Of a DNA stretch of 36,881 nucleotides, positions 6,717 to 15,570 are shown piece after piece. Each line of letters starts with the position of its first letter. Within the stretch, counting starts at the first letter, position 1. The translations under genes were made by a program, and so were the position numbers. This DNA is from Clostridiales bacterium (GTDB taxonomy: Bacteria > Bacillota > Clostridia > Lachnospirales > Lachnospiraceae): NCBI GenBank assembly GCA_018376135.1, contig JAHABX010000030.1, positions 1 to 36,881 of the forward strand, given 5' to 3'. Under the pieces are notes generated by a model, which was not told where the DNA came from, did not search any database, and saw only the letters and a program-made list of their open reading frames with translations.

Positions 6717-8387
6717 CTACTGCACCTCTAACATCTCTGCCATCTTATTGTAAATATCCGTGTTATCATAGTAGCCTTCAAAATTCTCAGCGCCTGCGCC
6801 CTGTACCAGCACCTCCACCGGAAGTCCGGTGTGCGCATAGGAACCGAAGTTGATACCGCTCTTGTTGTTCAGGATATGAGTAATGGTAACGGTCAGTGGT
6901 TCATAGCTTCCGTACAGCACATATTCTTCCTGACCGAATTCTTCCTCATCACCGGTACGTGCCATAGTTGTCTCATATGCATCCTTCAGAAGTCCGTACT
7001 CATACTCTGTCATCTCCAGTGAGCCTTCATCCTCAGACTCCGGATGTAAATCTGCACTGTCCTTCTGCTGTGCGCTTTCCTGCGCATCCTCTCCCGGTAC
7101 GGTCAGTCCGAACAGCTCTGTAACATCCTTCATAACGGTATCGAAATCCGTCTTGCTTTCCTTGTAGCCTTCCACATAATCCGAATCAAATTTTGCATAA
7201 GAAATCTTCTGATTCTCAAAATTAGCCAGGAAGGTGTCATAGTCGGTTCCTGCATATCCAATGGTCAGACCTCCGGTCTCATGGTCACCGGTCACGATGA
7301 TCAGAGTCTCCTCCGGATGCTCATTGTAGAAATTAACTGCCTCTGCTACCGCATTATCAAGAGCCACGGTATCAGCAATGGTGGAAGCCGCATCATTGGC
7401 ATGACATGCCCAGTCGATCTTACCGCCCTCAACCATCATAAAGAAGCCGTTGTCATTTTCCAGCACCTCGATGCCTTTTTTCACATAATCAGCCAGACCC
7501 CATTCGCCGTCCTTACGATCCAGCTCATAGCTCATAGCGTCATCATCTGCCAGATGCTCATCGATCACGATTGCCTTGCCGTCTGCCGCTGTGAGCGCCT
7601 CTGCCTCTGCCTGTGTCTTTACTACCTTGTAGCCTGCCTTCTCTGCCAGAGCATACAGATCCTCCTGATCGTTTTTATCTCCGGTCACCTTTTTCAGGCC
7701 GCCGCCTGCAAAATAGTCAAAGCCGCTGTCGATCAGCTCCAGCCCGATATCATAATAGCTGTTTCTGCTCTCCTGATGTGCATAGAAAGCTGCCGGTGTT
7801 GCATGGTTCAGGTTTACAGTAGAAAGAATACCGATCTTATAATCCTTCTGCGCTTTCAGCTTCTCTGCAATGGTCTCATACTCCTGAGAAAAATCCTCGC
7901 TTACATTGATGCTTCCGCTCCAGGTCTTGTGTCCGGTGGCAATAGAGGTTGCCGTGGATGCGGAATCCGGAGCAAAGGAGGTGCTGTCATAGGTCTGTGC
8001 AGAACCTGCTACCGGAAAATCCATCATGGCAAGATTCTTCTTACTCTGAAGGATCGTCTTTACTTCTTCCTTTACTTCTCCGTCTTTTTCTGTCTTAACC
8101 GTTACATCTCCGCCATTCAGATCATTAGCGGCACTTACAAAATAATTGGTGAGCTGTACCTGCGGGTAGCTCATACCATCACCGATAAACAAAAATACAT
8201 ATTTGGGTATTGTACTCTCTTCTTGTGCCTGGGCTGTCTCTGTCGAAGCCTCCGGTACTGCAGTTTCTGTCTCTGCCACAGTCTCCGCTGCCGCTGCCTG
8301 CGTGCTTTCCGCCTGTGTGCCGCATCCGGTCAGCATGGAGGCTGACATGGCTCCCACCAGCATCATTGATAACAGTCTTCTCTTCAT
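6717..8387 (-). CDS. Lipoprotein alkaline phosphatase
   Basis: The 556-residue precursor begins with a lipoprotein signal ending LTGC (Cys22) and a Thr/Glu/Ala-rich linker to about residue 58. The enzyme core follows the PhoA family: metal ligand Asp70 in FIGDGMSYPQ, nucleophile Ser142 in PDSASTATS, HATPAAF, the metal-binding KIDWACHAND segment, GDHETGG, and the late His in SYAHTGLPV. It should release phosphate from phosphomonoesters on the outer face of the membrane. An acidic insert (about 420-470, rich in Glu, Asp and Ser) is not part of the core. It is co-transcribed with the YibE/F gene. The start is supported by AAAGGAG 11 bp upstream, a slightly long spacing. I see no PHO-box I could call with confidence. 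Confidence 0.92.
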   Translation of the reverse strand: MKRRLLSMMLVGAMSASMLTGCGTQAESTQAAAAETVAETETAVPEASTETAQAQEESTIPKYVFLFIGDGMSYPQVQLTNYFVSAANDLNGGDVTVKTEKDGEVKEEVKTILQSKKNLAMMDFPVAGSAQTYDSTSFAPDSASTATSIATGHKTWSGSINVSEDFSQEYETIAEKLKAQKDYKIGILSTVNLNHATPAAFYAHQESRNSYYDIGLELIDSGFDYFAGGGLKKVTGDKNDQEDLYALAEKAGYKVVKTQAEAEALTAADGKAIVIDEHLADDDAMSYELDRKDGEWGLADYVKKGIEVLENDNGFFMMVEGGKIDWACHANDAASTIADTVALDNAVAEAVNFYNEHPEETLIIVTGDHETGGLTIGYAGTDYDTFLANFENQKISYAKFDSDYVEGYKESKTDFDTVMKDVTELFGLTVPGEDAQESAQQKDSADLHPESEDEGSLEMTEYEYGLLKDAYETTMARTGDEEEFGQEEYVLYGSYEPLTVTITHILNNKSGINFGSYAHTGLPVEVLVQGAGAENFEGYYDNTDIYNKMAEMLEVQ

Positions 8388-8438
8388 TCTTTCATAATCT
8401 CCTTTGTATTACGCTCCTGGCGTTTTCATACAAGAGCT

Positions 8439-8444
8439 ATTATA
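8439..8444 (-). promoter_or_regulatory. -10 box of a likely phosphatase promoter
   Basis: A perfect TATAAT on the minus strand lies about 50 bp before the phosphatase ATG. No good -35 lies 16-18 bp upstream, which would fit an activator-dependent promoter. The neighbouring LuxR-type protein is one candidate activator. Confidence 0.35.
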
Positions 8445-8514
8445 AAAGAGCTATGTAAAATCTGTTATCCTCATTTTCTGAAATATATGGAAACTTTTTG
8501 TAAAATCATCTGCA

Positions 8515-10932
8515 CTATAACAAATGATACTCTGATACCATCTTGACCGCCTGGCTCCTGCTTTTGACTCCAAGCTTCTGATAAATATTCTTCAGGTGAT
8601 ACTTCACTGTATTTTCAGATACACACAGTATCTGTGCGATCCGGGCATTTTTCTCTCCTATGACCAGCAGCCTCAGCACGTCCTGCTCATAACTGGACAG
8701 GCTCTGGATCTCCTGCCCCTTTTCCCGCTTCAGATATTTGGGGTACAAAAGCATCTGCGCACGCACCGCTGTCAGTACCTTCTGGAAATACGCATCCGAT
8801 CCCCGGTTCTTATCCCTTTTTCCCAGACTCTGCAGAAGCTCATAGACCGCTGCCCCTTCATCTGCAAACACCCGGATGAAACGGATCTTTCTCCCCATCT
8901 CCAATGCTTCTGCCATCTTCTCCTCCCACAGCTCGTTTTCCTCCCGGAAGTAAATGACGGCTTCCAGCATCCGCGCCTGGATTCCCAGATAATACATACC
9001 ATACTGACCGGCAAACTCCAGCAGGGAACCAAGGATCATTCTGGCAAGTACATTCTGCCCCTGCCAGATATATACCTTTGCTTTCATCAGATACTGATAA
9101 TAATGCGTGCTGTAGAAGCGTCCTCTCTCATCCGGCGCCCGCTCCTTCATCCATTCCATGATCTTCCTGCTGTTTCCGGAAAGAAGATAAAAATAGATCC
9201 TGTGAGCGGCATAGTTATCTCTTCTGAGCCCTCCTGCCTCCAGCTCCTCTTCCATCTGCTGAAGCAGAAACGCCTCCACGCCTTCCGCCTGATTCCTCGC
9301 AACCAGCAGACTGCCCAGCTTCATGCTGCAGAGCATCTGCATATTCCGATTCTCATGAGCTCTTGCCTCACTCTGGCACTTTGACAGCATATCCAGCGAT
9401 TCGTCCAGCTGATTATATTCATAGAAGATCTCTGCCTGCTGGAATTTTTTGATTCCTGCAAAGCCCCGTCCGAACATCTTTTCAAGCAGCTCCTGGAATT
9501 CATCCATAACCAGAAAAGCTTCAACCCCTTCCATCAAAAAACAGCTGAAATCATTATCCCCATGCAGCACAGAGATATGATTCGGAACAAAATTCCCCTT
9601 AGATCCGGCTCCCGGAAGCACCTGCCCTTTCTTTACCTTCTCCAGTATCTCCCTCAGTGATTCCGGCGTCATTCCCCCCGGACTGCACAGATCCAGATAG
9701 ATAAGCAGCATCTGCAGCTCCGCCCGCATTCCGGCATCCTGACACTCTTCACTCATATCTACAAGGATCTGCCGGTATGTCTTCGCTCTGCTTCGATTGC
9801 AGTTGAGGGATTCCATCATGGACCCCGCCGCTATTACATTGGGATACCTCCGCAAATAGGTCAGCGGTATCTCCGCAAAATAATCCTCCAGACTCAGGAT
9901 CGTCTGAGAGTTCACCTTTCCTTTTAAAAGCAGATGCAGATTCTCCGCCATCTGTTCATAGTCCTTCAGAAGGCTTCCAAACCTCAGCGCAGATAAATAA
10001 TCGCCCTGCTCCATGTAATATTCCTCTGCCCGGCGGTAAAGAGCCGTCAGTCCCTCCACATCCATATACTTCAGAAGACTCCAGCTGAGAAAGCTGCTGA
10101 AAAGCCTCTCATATCTCCAGACTCGCTTTCCGCATGGTTCCAGTATACTTCCCTTCCCGAAAAGCATCTCTAAAAATGCCTTTACCTGCTTTGCACTCCA
10201 GTTCAGCACAAATCCGATCAGTTCCTCTGTGATCTCCTCAAAACAGGCAAGCTGCAGCAGTGCATCCTGCTCCTCCACCCGGAAGCTCCGGAAAAAGGTC
10301 ACATCCATATAGGCATACACATCGCCCAGACACTGTTCCCGAACTGCACGGCAATAGCCCCTCGCCGAATTCCGAAGAGGATTTTCCAGCATATAAATAC
10401 ACAACGGCATATTATATAAATCTTTTTCTATACGCAGAAGCTCTTCCATACCAAGCTCAATATCCTTCTCAGCAAAATACGCTCTCACTTCCTCATTGGA
10501 CGGTCTGAGCTCCCGTATTCCGTAGACGATCAGCCTTCTGGCCGCCACATAAGAGAGCAGCTCCTCCGGAAGCGGCACTGTGGACGCAAACAAGAAGCGG
10601 TCACCCTTTCTCCGCTCCCTTATCAGTTTCCATATATCCTCTTTCATTCCCTTCTGAAGGATCAGCTCCAGCTTCGGTATGATAATGATCCTGCCATTCT
10701 CTGACGGCAGCTCCCGGATCTTCTGCTGCAGACTCTTTTCCCGGGTCTCCTCCAGCCAGTATATGGAGGCTTTTCCTGTCTTTTTCGCATAATCCTGAAG
10801 GAAGGTATACTTTCCCCATCCTCTGGGTGCCTGTATGTAGATAATCTCATACCGCTCCAGATCCTTCTGCAGACGCTGTTCCAGATCTTTATTCTTAATA
10901 TGTAATTCTTCTTTTCTATTTATATCACTCAT
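8515..10932 (-). CDS. LuxR-family transcriptional regulator of the large ATP-binding (MalT-like) type
   Basis: The 805-residue protein has an N-terminal P-loop APRGWGKYT (35-43; the family norm is APAGYGKTT, so Thr follows a Tyr here), and IIIIPKLEL as a possible Walker B. A long helical TPR-like middle (about 280-720) follows, then a C-terminal LuxR helix-turn-helix (about 745-800) containing LSSYEQDVLRLLVIGEKNA and VSENTVKYHLKNIYQKLGV. MalT-like proteins bind an inducer and ATP, oligomerise and activate transcription. The ATG is 16 bp from its AGGAG because of a run of ten A. It diverges from the LytTR operon and lies upstream of the phosphatase genes. Its targets are unknown; the phosphatase operon is a guess. 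Confidence 0.9.
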   Translation of the reverse strand: MSDINRKEELHIKNKDLEQRLQKDLERYEIIYIQAPRGWGKYTFLQDYAKKTGKASIYWLEETREKSLQQKIRELPSENGRIIIIPKLELILQKGMKEDIWKLIRERRKGDRFLFASTVPLPEELLSYVAARRLIVYGIRELRPSNEEVRAYFAEKDIELGMEELLRIEKDLYNMPLCIYMLENPLRNSARGYCRAVREQCLGDVYAYMDVTFFRSFRVEEQDALLQLACFEEITEELIGFVLNWSAKQVKAFLEMLFGKGSILEPCGKRVWRYERLFSSFLSWSLLKYMDVEGLTALYRRAEEYYMEQGDYLSALRFGSLLKDYEQMAENLHLLLKGKVNSQTILSLEDYFAEIPLTYLRRYPNVIAAGSMMESLNCNRSRAKTYRQILVDMSEECQDAGMRAELQMLLIYLDLCSPGGMTPESLREILEKVKKGQVLPGAGSKGNFVPNHISVLHGDNDFSCFLMEGVEAFLVMDEFQELLEKMFGRGFAGIKKFQQAEIFYEYNQLDESLDMLSKCQSEARAHENRNMQMLCSMKLGSLLVARNQAEGVEAFLLQQMEEELEAGGLRRDNYAAHRIYFYLLSGNSRKIMEWMKERAPDERGRFYSTHYYQYLMKAKVYIWQGQNVLARMILGSLLEFAGQYGMYYLGIQARMLEAVIYFREENELWEEKMAEALEMGRKIRFIRVFADEGAAVYELLQSLGKRDKNRGSDAYFQKVLTAVRAQMLLYPKYLKREKGQEIQSLSSYEQDVLRLLVIGEKNARIAQILCVSENTVKYHLKNIYQKLGVKSRSQAVKMVSEYHLL

Positions 10933-10967
10933 TGATTTTTTTTTTACACTCCTGTATTCAATTTATC

Positions 10968-10996
10968 ATTATATATCTGTTCATTCAACTGTTGTT
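10968..10996 (-). promoter_or_regulatory. Promoter of the LuxR-type gene, weak -35
   Basis: TATAAT on the minus strand at 10968-10973. At 17-bp spacing the -35 position reads AACAAC, a poor match to TTGACA. The LytTR-like direct repeat begins 3 bp further upstream, as expected for a promoter that needs an activator. Confidence 0.5.
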
Positions 10997-10998
10997 GG

Positions 10999-11028
10999 AC
11001 AAACGGCATGCCTTGTTAGGCAAACGGT
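10999..11028 (-). promoter_or_regulatory. Tandem LytTR-type binding sites
   Basis: The minus strand has ACCGTTTGC (11020-11028) and GCCGTTTGT (10999-11007), a direct repeat with a 21-bp period inside two 14-bp near-identical blocks (TGTTGGACAAACGG and TGTTAGGCAAACGG on the plus strand). LytTR regulators bind two 9-bp direct repeats of the form [TA][AC][CA]GTTN[AG][TG], separated by 12-13 bp. Each copy here matches 8 of 9 positions. The likely binder is the response regulator encoded at 11120-11839. Confidence 0.6.
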
Positions 11029-11052
11029 TATATCGGCTCCCATGACTTATGT

Positions 11053-11081
11053 TTGGACTTTTTTTTCGAATATGTTATAAT
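11053..11081 (+). promoter_or_regulatory. Sigma-A promoter of the response regulator operon
   Basis: TTGGAC, 17-bp spacer, TATAAT. The spacer begins with eight T, so gain or loss of one T would change promoter strength. Confidence 0.75.
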
Positions 11082-11119
11082 GAGCCATACAGCAACCACT
11101 TATGAGGAGATTTCTACAA

Positions 11120-11839
11120 ATGCAGATTGCAATCGTTGACGATATGCCAGAGGACAGGACTCTTCTGTCCCGCCTTCTGACGGAAGGCTTTCAAAAATAT
11201 AATGTTTCCGTTCATATCAGCCACTATGACAGTGCAGAGGCATTTCTGGAAAGCCTGGAACCGGAGCTTTTTGACCTGTGCTTCATGGATATCTATATGG
11301 ACGGGATCAATGGCATGGAAGCCGCAAGAAGACTTCATTCCATCGATCCGGACTGCCGCATCGTTTTTCTCACCAGCAGCGACGAATATGTTTACGAGGG
11401 CTATGAGATCAATGCTCTCCGTTATCTGCTCAAGCCGCCTGCTGAGGACAAGCTCCAGAAGCTTCTGGAGCAATGCGCCCAGAAGACAGAACTGAACCGG
11501 CGCAGGCTGCCCATTACCATCGGCAAACAGACCACGGAGATTCCCTATGGAAAGATCCTGTATGTCACATCCGTACACAATTCCATCGAACTGCATTTTG
11601 AAGATACTTATCTGAGTCTTTCCGCCCGTCATACCTTTTCGCAGACGGTGGAGCCGCTGCTCTCTGATTTCCGTTTTCTCTCCTGCGGACGGGGCGTGGT
11701 CGTGAATCTGTCTCATGCCAAAAAGCTTCTGAAGGATTCCTTCCTGATGCAAAACGGAGACCGCATCCCCATCAGCCGCAGGATGTATCCTGCCGTAAGC
11801 AGCGCTTACATGGATTTTCAGTTTGAACACATGATATGA
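11120..11839 (+). CDS. LytTR-family response regulator
   Basis: I prefer the ATG at 11120 (239 residues) to the one at 11102, because GGAG lies 10 bp upstream of it and the protein then starts MQIAIVDD, as receiver domains do. Receiver domain 1-120: acidic pair Asp7/Asp8, phospho-acceptor Asp57 in CFMDIYMDG, Thr85 in FLTSS, Lys105 in LLKPP. LytTR DNA-binding domain about 135-235, with the ending SFLMQNGDRIPISRRM. It is the first gene of an operon with a surface protein and a sensor kinase, which it presumably serves. Binding sites of its type lie just upstream. Confidence 0.93.
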   Translation: MQIAIVDDMPEDRTLLSRLLTEGFQKYNVSVHISHYDSAEAFLESLEPELFDLCFMDIYMDGINGMEAARRLHSIDPDCRIVFLTSSDEYVYEGYEINALRYLLKPPAEDKLQKLLEQCAQKTELNRRRLPITIGKQTTEIPYGKILYVTSVHNSIELHFEDTYLSLSARHTFSQTVEPLLSDFRFLSCGRGVVVNLSHAKKLLKDSFLMQNGDRIPISRRMYPAVSSAYMDFQFEHMI

Positions 11840-11861
11840 CGATGTCAGGAAAGGAATTACC

Positions 11862-13577
11862 ATGAAAAAATATATACTTCGGACAGCTGTTCTGCTGATC
11901 GGCACTCTGCTGATCACTTCCGGCTTCGGTGTCTCCCGGGTCCACGCCTCAGCCATGCCTGCCATGGAGCAGGAAAAGGAACCGGACTGTGAAGATATCA
12001 CCCCTGCAAACATCATCACATCCATAAGGAACGGAGCTCTTCTTGACAGGTATCCCACATATACCTATTACACCGGAACCGATCTGTCTGTCCTGATGGA
12101 TGATTTTTCCTATATGCCCTTACAGGAAGGCTATATCAACGGCACGGAGGAAAGGGTTCTACTCTCCACCCAATGTGATTTCTCCGGTATTGACTGCAGC
12201 ACTCCGGGAAATTATCAGATCAGCTTCACTCTTGTCCCTCCTTCCGGCTATACCTTTGCACCGGATGTGAAGATACAGTTTGCCATTCCCATTGTCATTG
12301 AAGATACACCGGAATCCATCCTTCTTACCACTTTACATAATTTCAACCTGATTATGAAGGGGATTTTTCTGGAAACAGGTGATCAGGAAACACTGGACGA
12401 TGAACTGAACGATAAGAGTCATTATCTTAGAACCACTGTGGCACTGAATGAAGACGGAGATTTTGCGCTCCTCGATATAGAGCCTCTGGATGCCAGTCAG
12501 ATCGACCTGTTCGTCCCTGGTGAATACAGTCTGCCCATCCGGCTCTCTCTGTCTCCTGACAACGAGCAGGACAATTTTGTGCTGGACGAATCGCTTCTCT
12601 CCCTGTCCATTCCGGTCCGGGTCAGTGACCGGGAGGATTTTGAGCTGTGGGTACAGTCCTTCGACAAGGATTATTTCTATCTGAGTTTCCTGAGACGGAA
12701 TACTTCTGATGTGCAGCTTCTCTGGCTGAACAGTCTCGATACGCTGACAGAAGAGGAACTGTCTCATGCCAACTTCACTCCCTGTTCTCTGGATGAGGTC
12801 TATCTGTGGAGCGATGGTCTTCTGCGTGTTCAACGGAATCAGATGGTTCTGAACCAGCATTATTATTTCCGGCTGAAGGATGGGGAAGAATTATCTACCA
12901 TCGTACACATCATGGATGACGGAAATACTCCCTATTACGAATTCATAGGCGGCGACCGGGACGGAGGAGACACAGACGGATCCGTACCCGAGGCTCCGGT
13001 CACTCCCGAACAGCCCGACACGCCGGAGCTGCCCGACATACCGGAGCTGCCGACGACTCCAGAACAGCCCGACACGCCGGAGCTGCCGACGACTCCAGAA
13101 CAGCCCGACACGCCGGAGCTGCCGACGACTCCAGAACAGTCCGACACGCCGGAGCTGCCAACGACTCCAGAACAGTCCGACACGCCGGAGCTGCCGACGA
13201 CTCCAGAACAGTCCGACACGCCGGAGCTGCCGACGACTCCAGAACAGTCCGACACGCCGGAGCTGCCAACGACTCCAGAACAGTCCGACACACCGGAACA
13301 GCCGACGGCTTCTGCGCAGTCCGATACACTGACAAAATCAGATACTTCCGCCTCGGAGAATCAACCGGAAGCCTCCCAATCCATACAAACAGCGGATTCC
13401 ACCCCAACGGATACCAAAGCTGCTGATGAACCGGCGGCTCCTGCTTCAGAAAGCCTGTCTGCGGAAGAGGAATCCTCCCTGGTATTCCTCACCTTCATCC
13501 TTTCGGGGCTGGCGCTTGCAGGAATCCTCACAGCTATTGCATTATTCTTTATTTACAAAGGAGGGAGGAAACTTTGA
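11862..13577 (+). CDS. Membrane-anchored surface protein with Pro/Thr/Glu-rich tandem repeats
   Basis: The 571-residue protein starts with a signal peptide (MKKYILRTAVLLIGTLL..., cleavage near SRVHASA). An extracellular region of about 350 residues follows that I do not recognise; it looks beta-rich with spaced hydrophobic stretches. Next come about eight copies of a 12-residue repeat (TPEQPDTPELPT / TPEQSDTPELPT), a Ser/Thr/Ala-rich spacer, one C-terminal membrane helix (about 540-564) and the short basic tail YKGGRKL. No LPxTG sorting signal is present. The repeats probably form a stiff stalk lifting the N-terminal domain off the membrane. The gene sits between response regulator and kinase, so the protein may be a co-sensor, or a surface protein whose state the kinase reads. 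It overlaps the kinase start by 4 bp. Confidence 0.8.
   Translation: MKKYILRTAVLLIGTLLITSGFGVSRVHASAMPAMEQEKEPDCEDITPANIITSIRNGALLDRYPTYTYYTGTDLSVLMDDFSYMPLQEGYINGTEERVLLSTQCDFSGIDCSTPGNYQISFTLVPPSGYTFAPDVKIQFAIPIVIEDTPESILLTTLHNFNLIMKGIFLETGDQETLDDELNDKSHYLRTTVALNEDGDFALLDIEPLDASQIDLFVPGEYSLPIRLSLSPDNEQDNFVLDESLLSLSIPVRVSDREDFELWVQSFDKDYFYLSFLRRNTSDVQLLWLNSLDTLTEEELSHANFTPCSLDEVYLWSDGLLRVQRNQMVLNQHYYFRLKDGEELSTIVHIMDDGNTPYYEFIGGDRDGGDTDGSVPEAPVTPEQPDTPELPDIPELPTTPEQPDTPELPTTPEQPDTPELPTTPEQSDTPELPTTPEQSDTPELPTTPEQSDTPELPTTPEQSDTPELPTTPEQSDTPEQPTASAQSDTLTKSDTSASENQPEASQSIQTADSTPTDTKAADEPAAPASESLSAEEESSLVFLTFILSGLALAGILTAIALFFIYKGGRKL
13002..13307 (+). repeat. 36-bp coding minisatellite
   Basis: About eight tandem units of 36 bp (12 codons) encode TPEQ[P/S]DTPELPT. 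The inner units are nearly identical at the DNA level, and Pro-to-Ser changes separate early from late units, a sign of recent unit gain. Being a multiple of three, unit number can change by slippage or recombination without breaking the frame. Confidence 0.92.
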
Positions 13578-15469
13578 GCCGACATTTTGACCGGAAAGCT
13601 TCTCTCTGTATTCTGGCAAGCCTTCTTCTGACCTCTCTTTTATGTATTTGGCTTTATACCTGCAACAACAAATATACGCATGCTGCCGCACAGCCTGTGA
13701 ACGGGGAGCTTGCCCTCTCTGCGGAAGACATCCGGCAGCACCCGCTGCGCTTTCTTACAGAAGAATGGACCTTTTACCCGGATGTTATGCTTTCTCCGGA
13801 GCAGTTCGACCAGGGACAGCCGGATGCTCCCTTCGTCTATATGGATATCGGAGCTTCCACCCGCTTTGACGGTCTTGGAACAAGAAATACACCCTTTGGC
13901 TGCGGAACCTATGTGCTGGACCTGTCCCTTCCCGCCGGGCAGACCTATGCACTGGAGCTTCCGGAGATATTCAGCGCCTTCCGGCTGTATGCCGGAGACC
14001 AGCTTCTTGCAGAGACCGGAAATCCGGATGCGGAATTCTATGTCCCCCGAACCCAGATACAGACTGCTGCCTTCGAGTCCTCCGGACAGGTACGTCTGAT
14101 CCTGGCAGTACGCAATGCCTCCCACATTTACAGCGGGCTGATCTATCCTCCTGCCTTCGGCACGCCGCAGGCAGTAAACCTTTACCATTACCTCCGGTTC
14201 GGCATCTGTATTATGGGATGTACAGCTGTATTTCTATTCGTCTGTCTGTCCTTTTTCCTTGCATTCCGGATGCGTTCCGGTAATGCCCTGCTTTCAGCAT
14301 GGATCTGCCTTGCCCTGATAGGCTTTACCTCCTATCCGCTGGTACATACCCTCCTCAGGCTGCCTGTATTTCCCTGGTATCCCCTGGAGATCTTCTGCGG
14401 CTATGCCGTGACCCTGCTGGTCATCCTTTTGCACAACCGGCTCTGCTGTCCCGGACGGACTGTAAGACTGATCAGTCAGGGAGCTGCAGCTTTAGTCTGC
14501 CTGCTCGCACTTTTATACAGCAGCCTTGCACCCTGGCTTACCACCCCCGTGATGCGCGCTTTTTCCACGTTCATCACTCTGTATAAGACCGCGGCTGCAG
14601 CCTATCTGCTTATAACCGCCCTCTGGTGCGCCCGGCAGAAAAAGCCCGAGGCCTATCCCCTTCTGTGCGGTACGGTTTGCTACAGTGCCTTCCTTCTGTG
14701 GGACCGGCTGCTGCCTGCCTACGAGCCGGTCTACGGAGGATGGTTCTCAGAGCTTGGCAGCTTTGTTCTCATACTGGCACTTTTCTGGACCGTCTGGAAG
14801 GATATCCTGCATGCTTACACCTTCCACACTTCCTTTGTGGATGATTACCGCCAGCTTTCCAGGCAGGCGGCGATCCAGCAGGCTCACTATCAGGAGCTCA
14901 CCGACAAACTGGAGGAAACTGCACGGCACAGACACGACGAACGGCACCATCTGATTCTCATGAGTACCTTTTTAGAGCAGGGACGGTTGGAGGAGCTGAA
15001 GGACTACCTTGCCCGGTATCAGCAGTCCATTGAACCCGTGGAACACATTACCCTGTGCCGCTGCCTCTGTGCAGACGCAGTCCTCCAATACTATCGAAAT
15101 CTGTGCCGGAAGGAGGATATCCTTTTTACAGTCAGCGCACAGCTTCCCGCCCATATCCATGTCTCTGATACAGATGTGGCGATCCTCTTTGGAAATCTCC
15201 TGGAAAATGCACTGGATGCCTGCCGTGCTCAGCAGGAAAGCGAGCGGCATATTTCTGTAAAAACCAGTTACCAGGAAGACCGGCTGCTCCTCCGGGTCGA
15301 GAACAGCTATGAGACGCCTGTCCGTATGAACCGGGGAAGATACCTGTCCGGCAAGCATGGGGGCTACGGCATCGGCACGGAAACTGTGAATGCGGTCGTC
15401 GACCGCTATCAGGGACAGATCAAATACGATGTAGAGGATACTCTGTTCCGGGTATCTCTGATCCTTTAA
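13574..15469 (+). CDS. GHKL sensor histidine kinase with 7TM sensor region
   Basis: The start is a TTG at 13574 behind GGAGG with 8-bp spacing, overlapping the previous stop (TTGA). The product has 631 residues. It has an N-terminal membrane segment, an extracellular jelly-roll-like domain (about 40-200, containing RFDGLGTRNTPFGCGTYV and FRLYAGDQLLAETGN) and about seven membrane helices (200-410), the layout of 7TMR-DISM receptors. A coiled linker follows, then the phospho-acceptor His454 in RHRHDERHH and a GHKL ATPase with the N-box NLLENALDAC and glycine motif GGYGIGTETV. Kinases of this type pair with LytTR regulators, as here. The signal could be a carbohydrate or the adjacent surface protein; both are guesses. 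Confidence 0.9.
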   Translation: MSRHFDRKASLCILASLLLTSLLCIWLYTCNNKYTHAAAQPVNGELALSAEDIRQHPLRFLTEEWTFYPDVMLSPEQFDQGQPDAPFVYMDIGASTRFDGLGTRNTPFGCGTYVLDLSLPAGQTYALELPEIFSAFRLYAGDQLLAETGNPDAEFYVPRTQIQTAAFESSGQVRLILAVRNASHIYSGLIYPPAFGTPQAVNLYHYLRFGICIMGCTAVFLFVCLSFFLAFRMRSGNALLSAWICLALIGFTSYPLVHTLLRLPVFPWYPLEIFCGYAVTLLVILLHNRLCCPGRTVRLISQGAAALVCLLALLYSSLAPWLTTPVMRAFSTFITLYKTAAAAYLLITALWCARQKKPEAYPLLCGTVCYSAFLLWDRLLPAYEPVYGGWFSELGSFVLILALFWTVWKDILHAYTFHTSFVDDYRQLSRQAAIQQAHYQELTDKLEETARHRHDERHHLILMSTFLEQGRLEELKDYLARYQQSIEPVEHITLCRCLCADAVLQYYRNLCRKEDILFTVSAQLPAHIHVSDTDVAILFGNLLENALDACRAQQESERHISVKTSYQEDRLLLRVENSYETPVRMNRGRYLSGKHGGYGIGTETVNAVVDRYQGQIKYDVEDTLFRVSLIL

Positions 15470-15491
15470 GGAAACCCGGGGTACATAAAAG

Positions 15492-15543
15492 CAGAGCGTA
15501 CATCAGCAGGACAGATTCTATTGTCCTCCTGATATACGCTCTG
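15492..15543. terminator. Hairpin between convergent operons
   Basis: Arms CAGAGCGTA-CATCAG-AGGACA and TGTCCT-CTGAT-TACGCTCTG pair over about 20 bp with small bulges around a 7-nt loop. It lies 22 bp after the kinase stop and 28 bp after the ligase stop on the other strand. On the minus strand it is followed by CTTTTATG, so it probably ends both transcripts, though the T-runs are short. Confidence 0.65.
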
Positions 15544-15570
15544 TTCTATTCCGACAGATTACTCTGCGAT

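Noticed and set aside
7281..8345. Plus-strand 354-codon open frame
   Set aside because: It lies antisense to the alkaline phosphatase gene, whose motifs are complete; the antisense product is Cys/Leu/Ile-rich with no family pattern.
11102..11119. Upstream ATG for the response regulator
   Set aside because: No ribosome binding site before it; the GGAG that serves the next ATG lies inside this stretch.
13002..13307. Possible CRISPR-like array
   Set aside because: The units are contiguous in-frame coding repeats with no unique spacers.
12935..13407. Antisense frames of 118 and 135 codons across the repeat region, coding for monotonous Ser/Gly/Val/Cys or Ala/Cys/Arg repeats
   Set aside because: They are the mirror image of the 36-bp minisatellite in the surface-protein gene; no ribosome binding site or normal composition.
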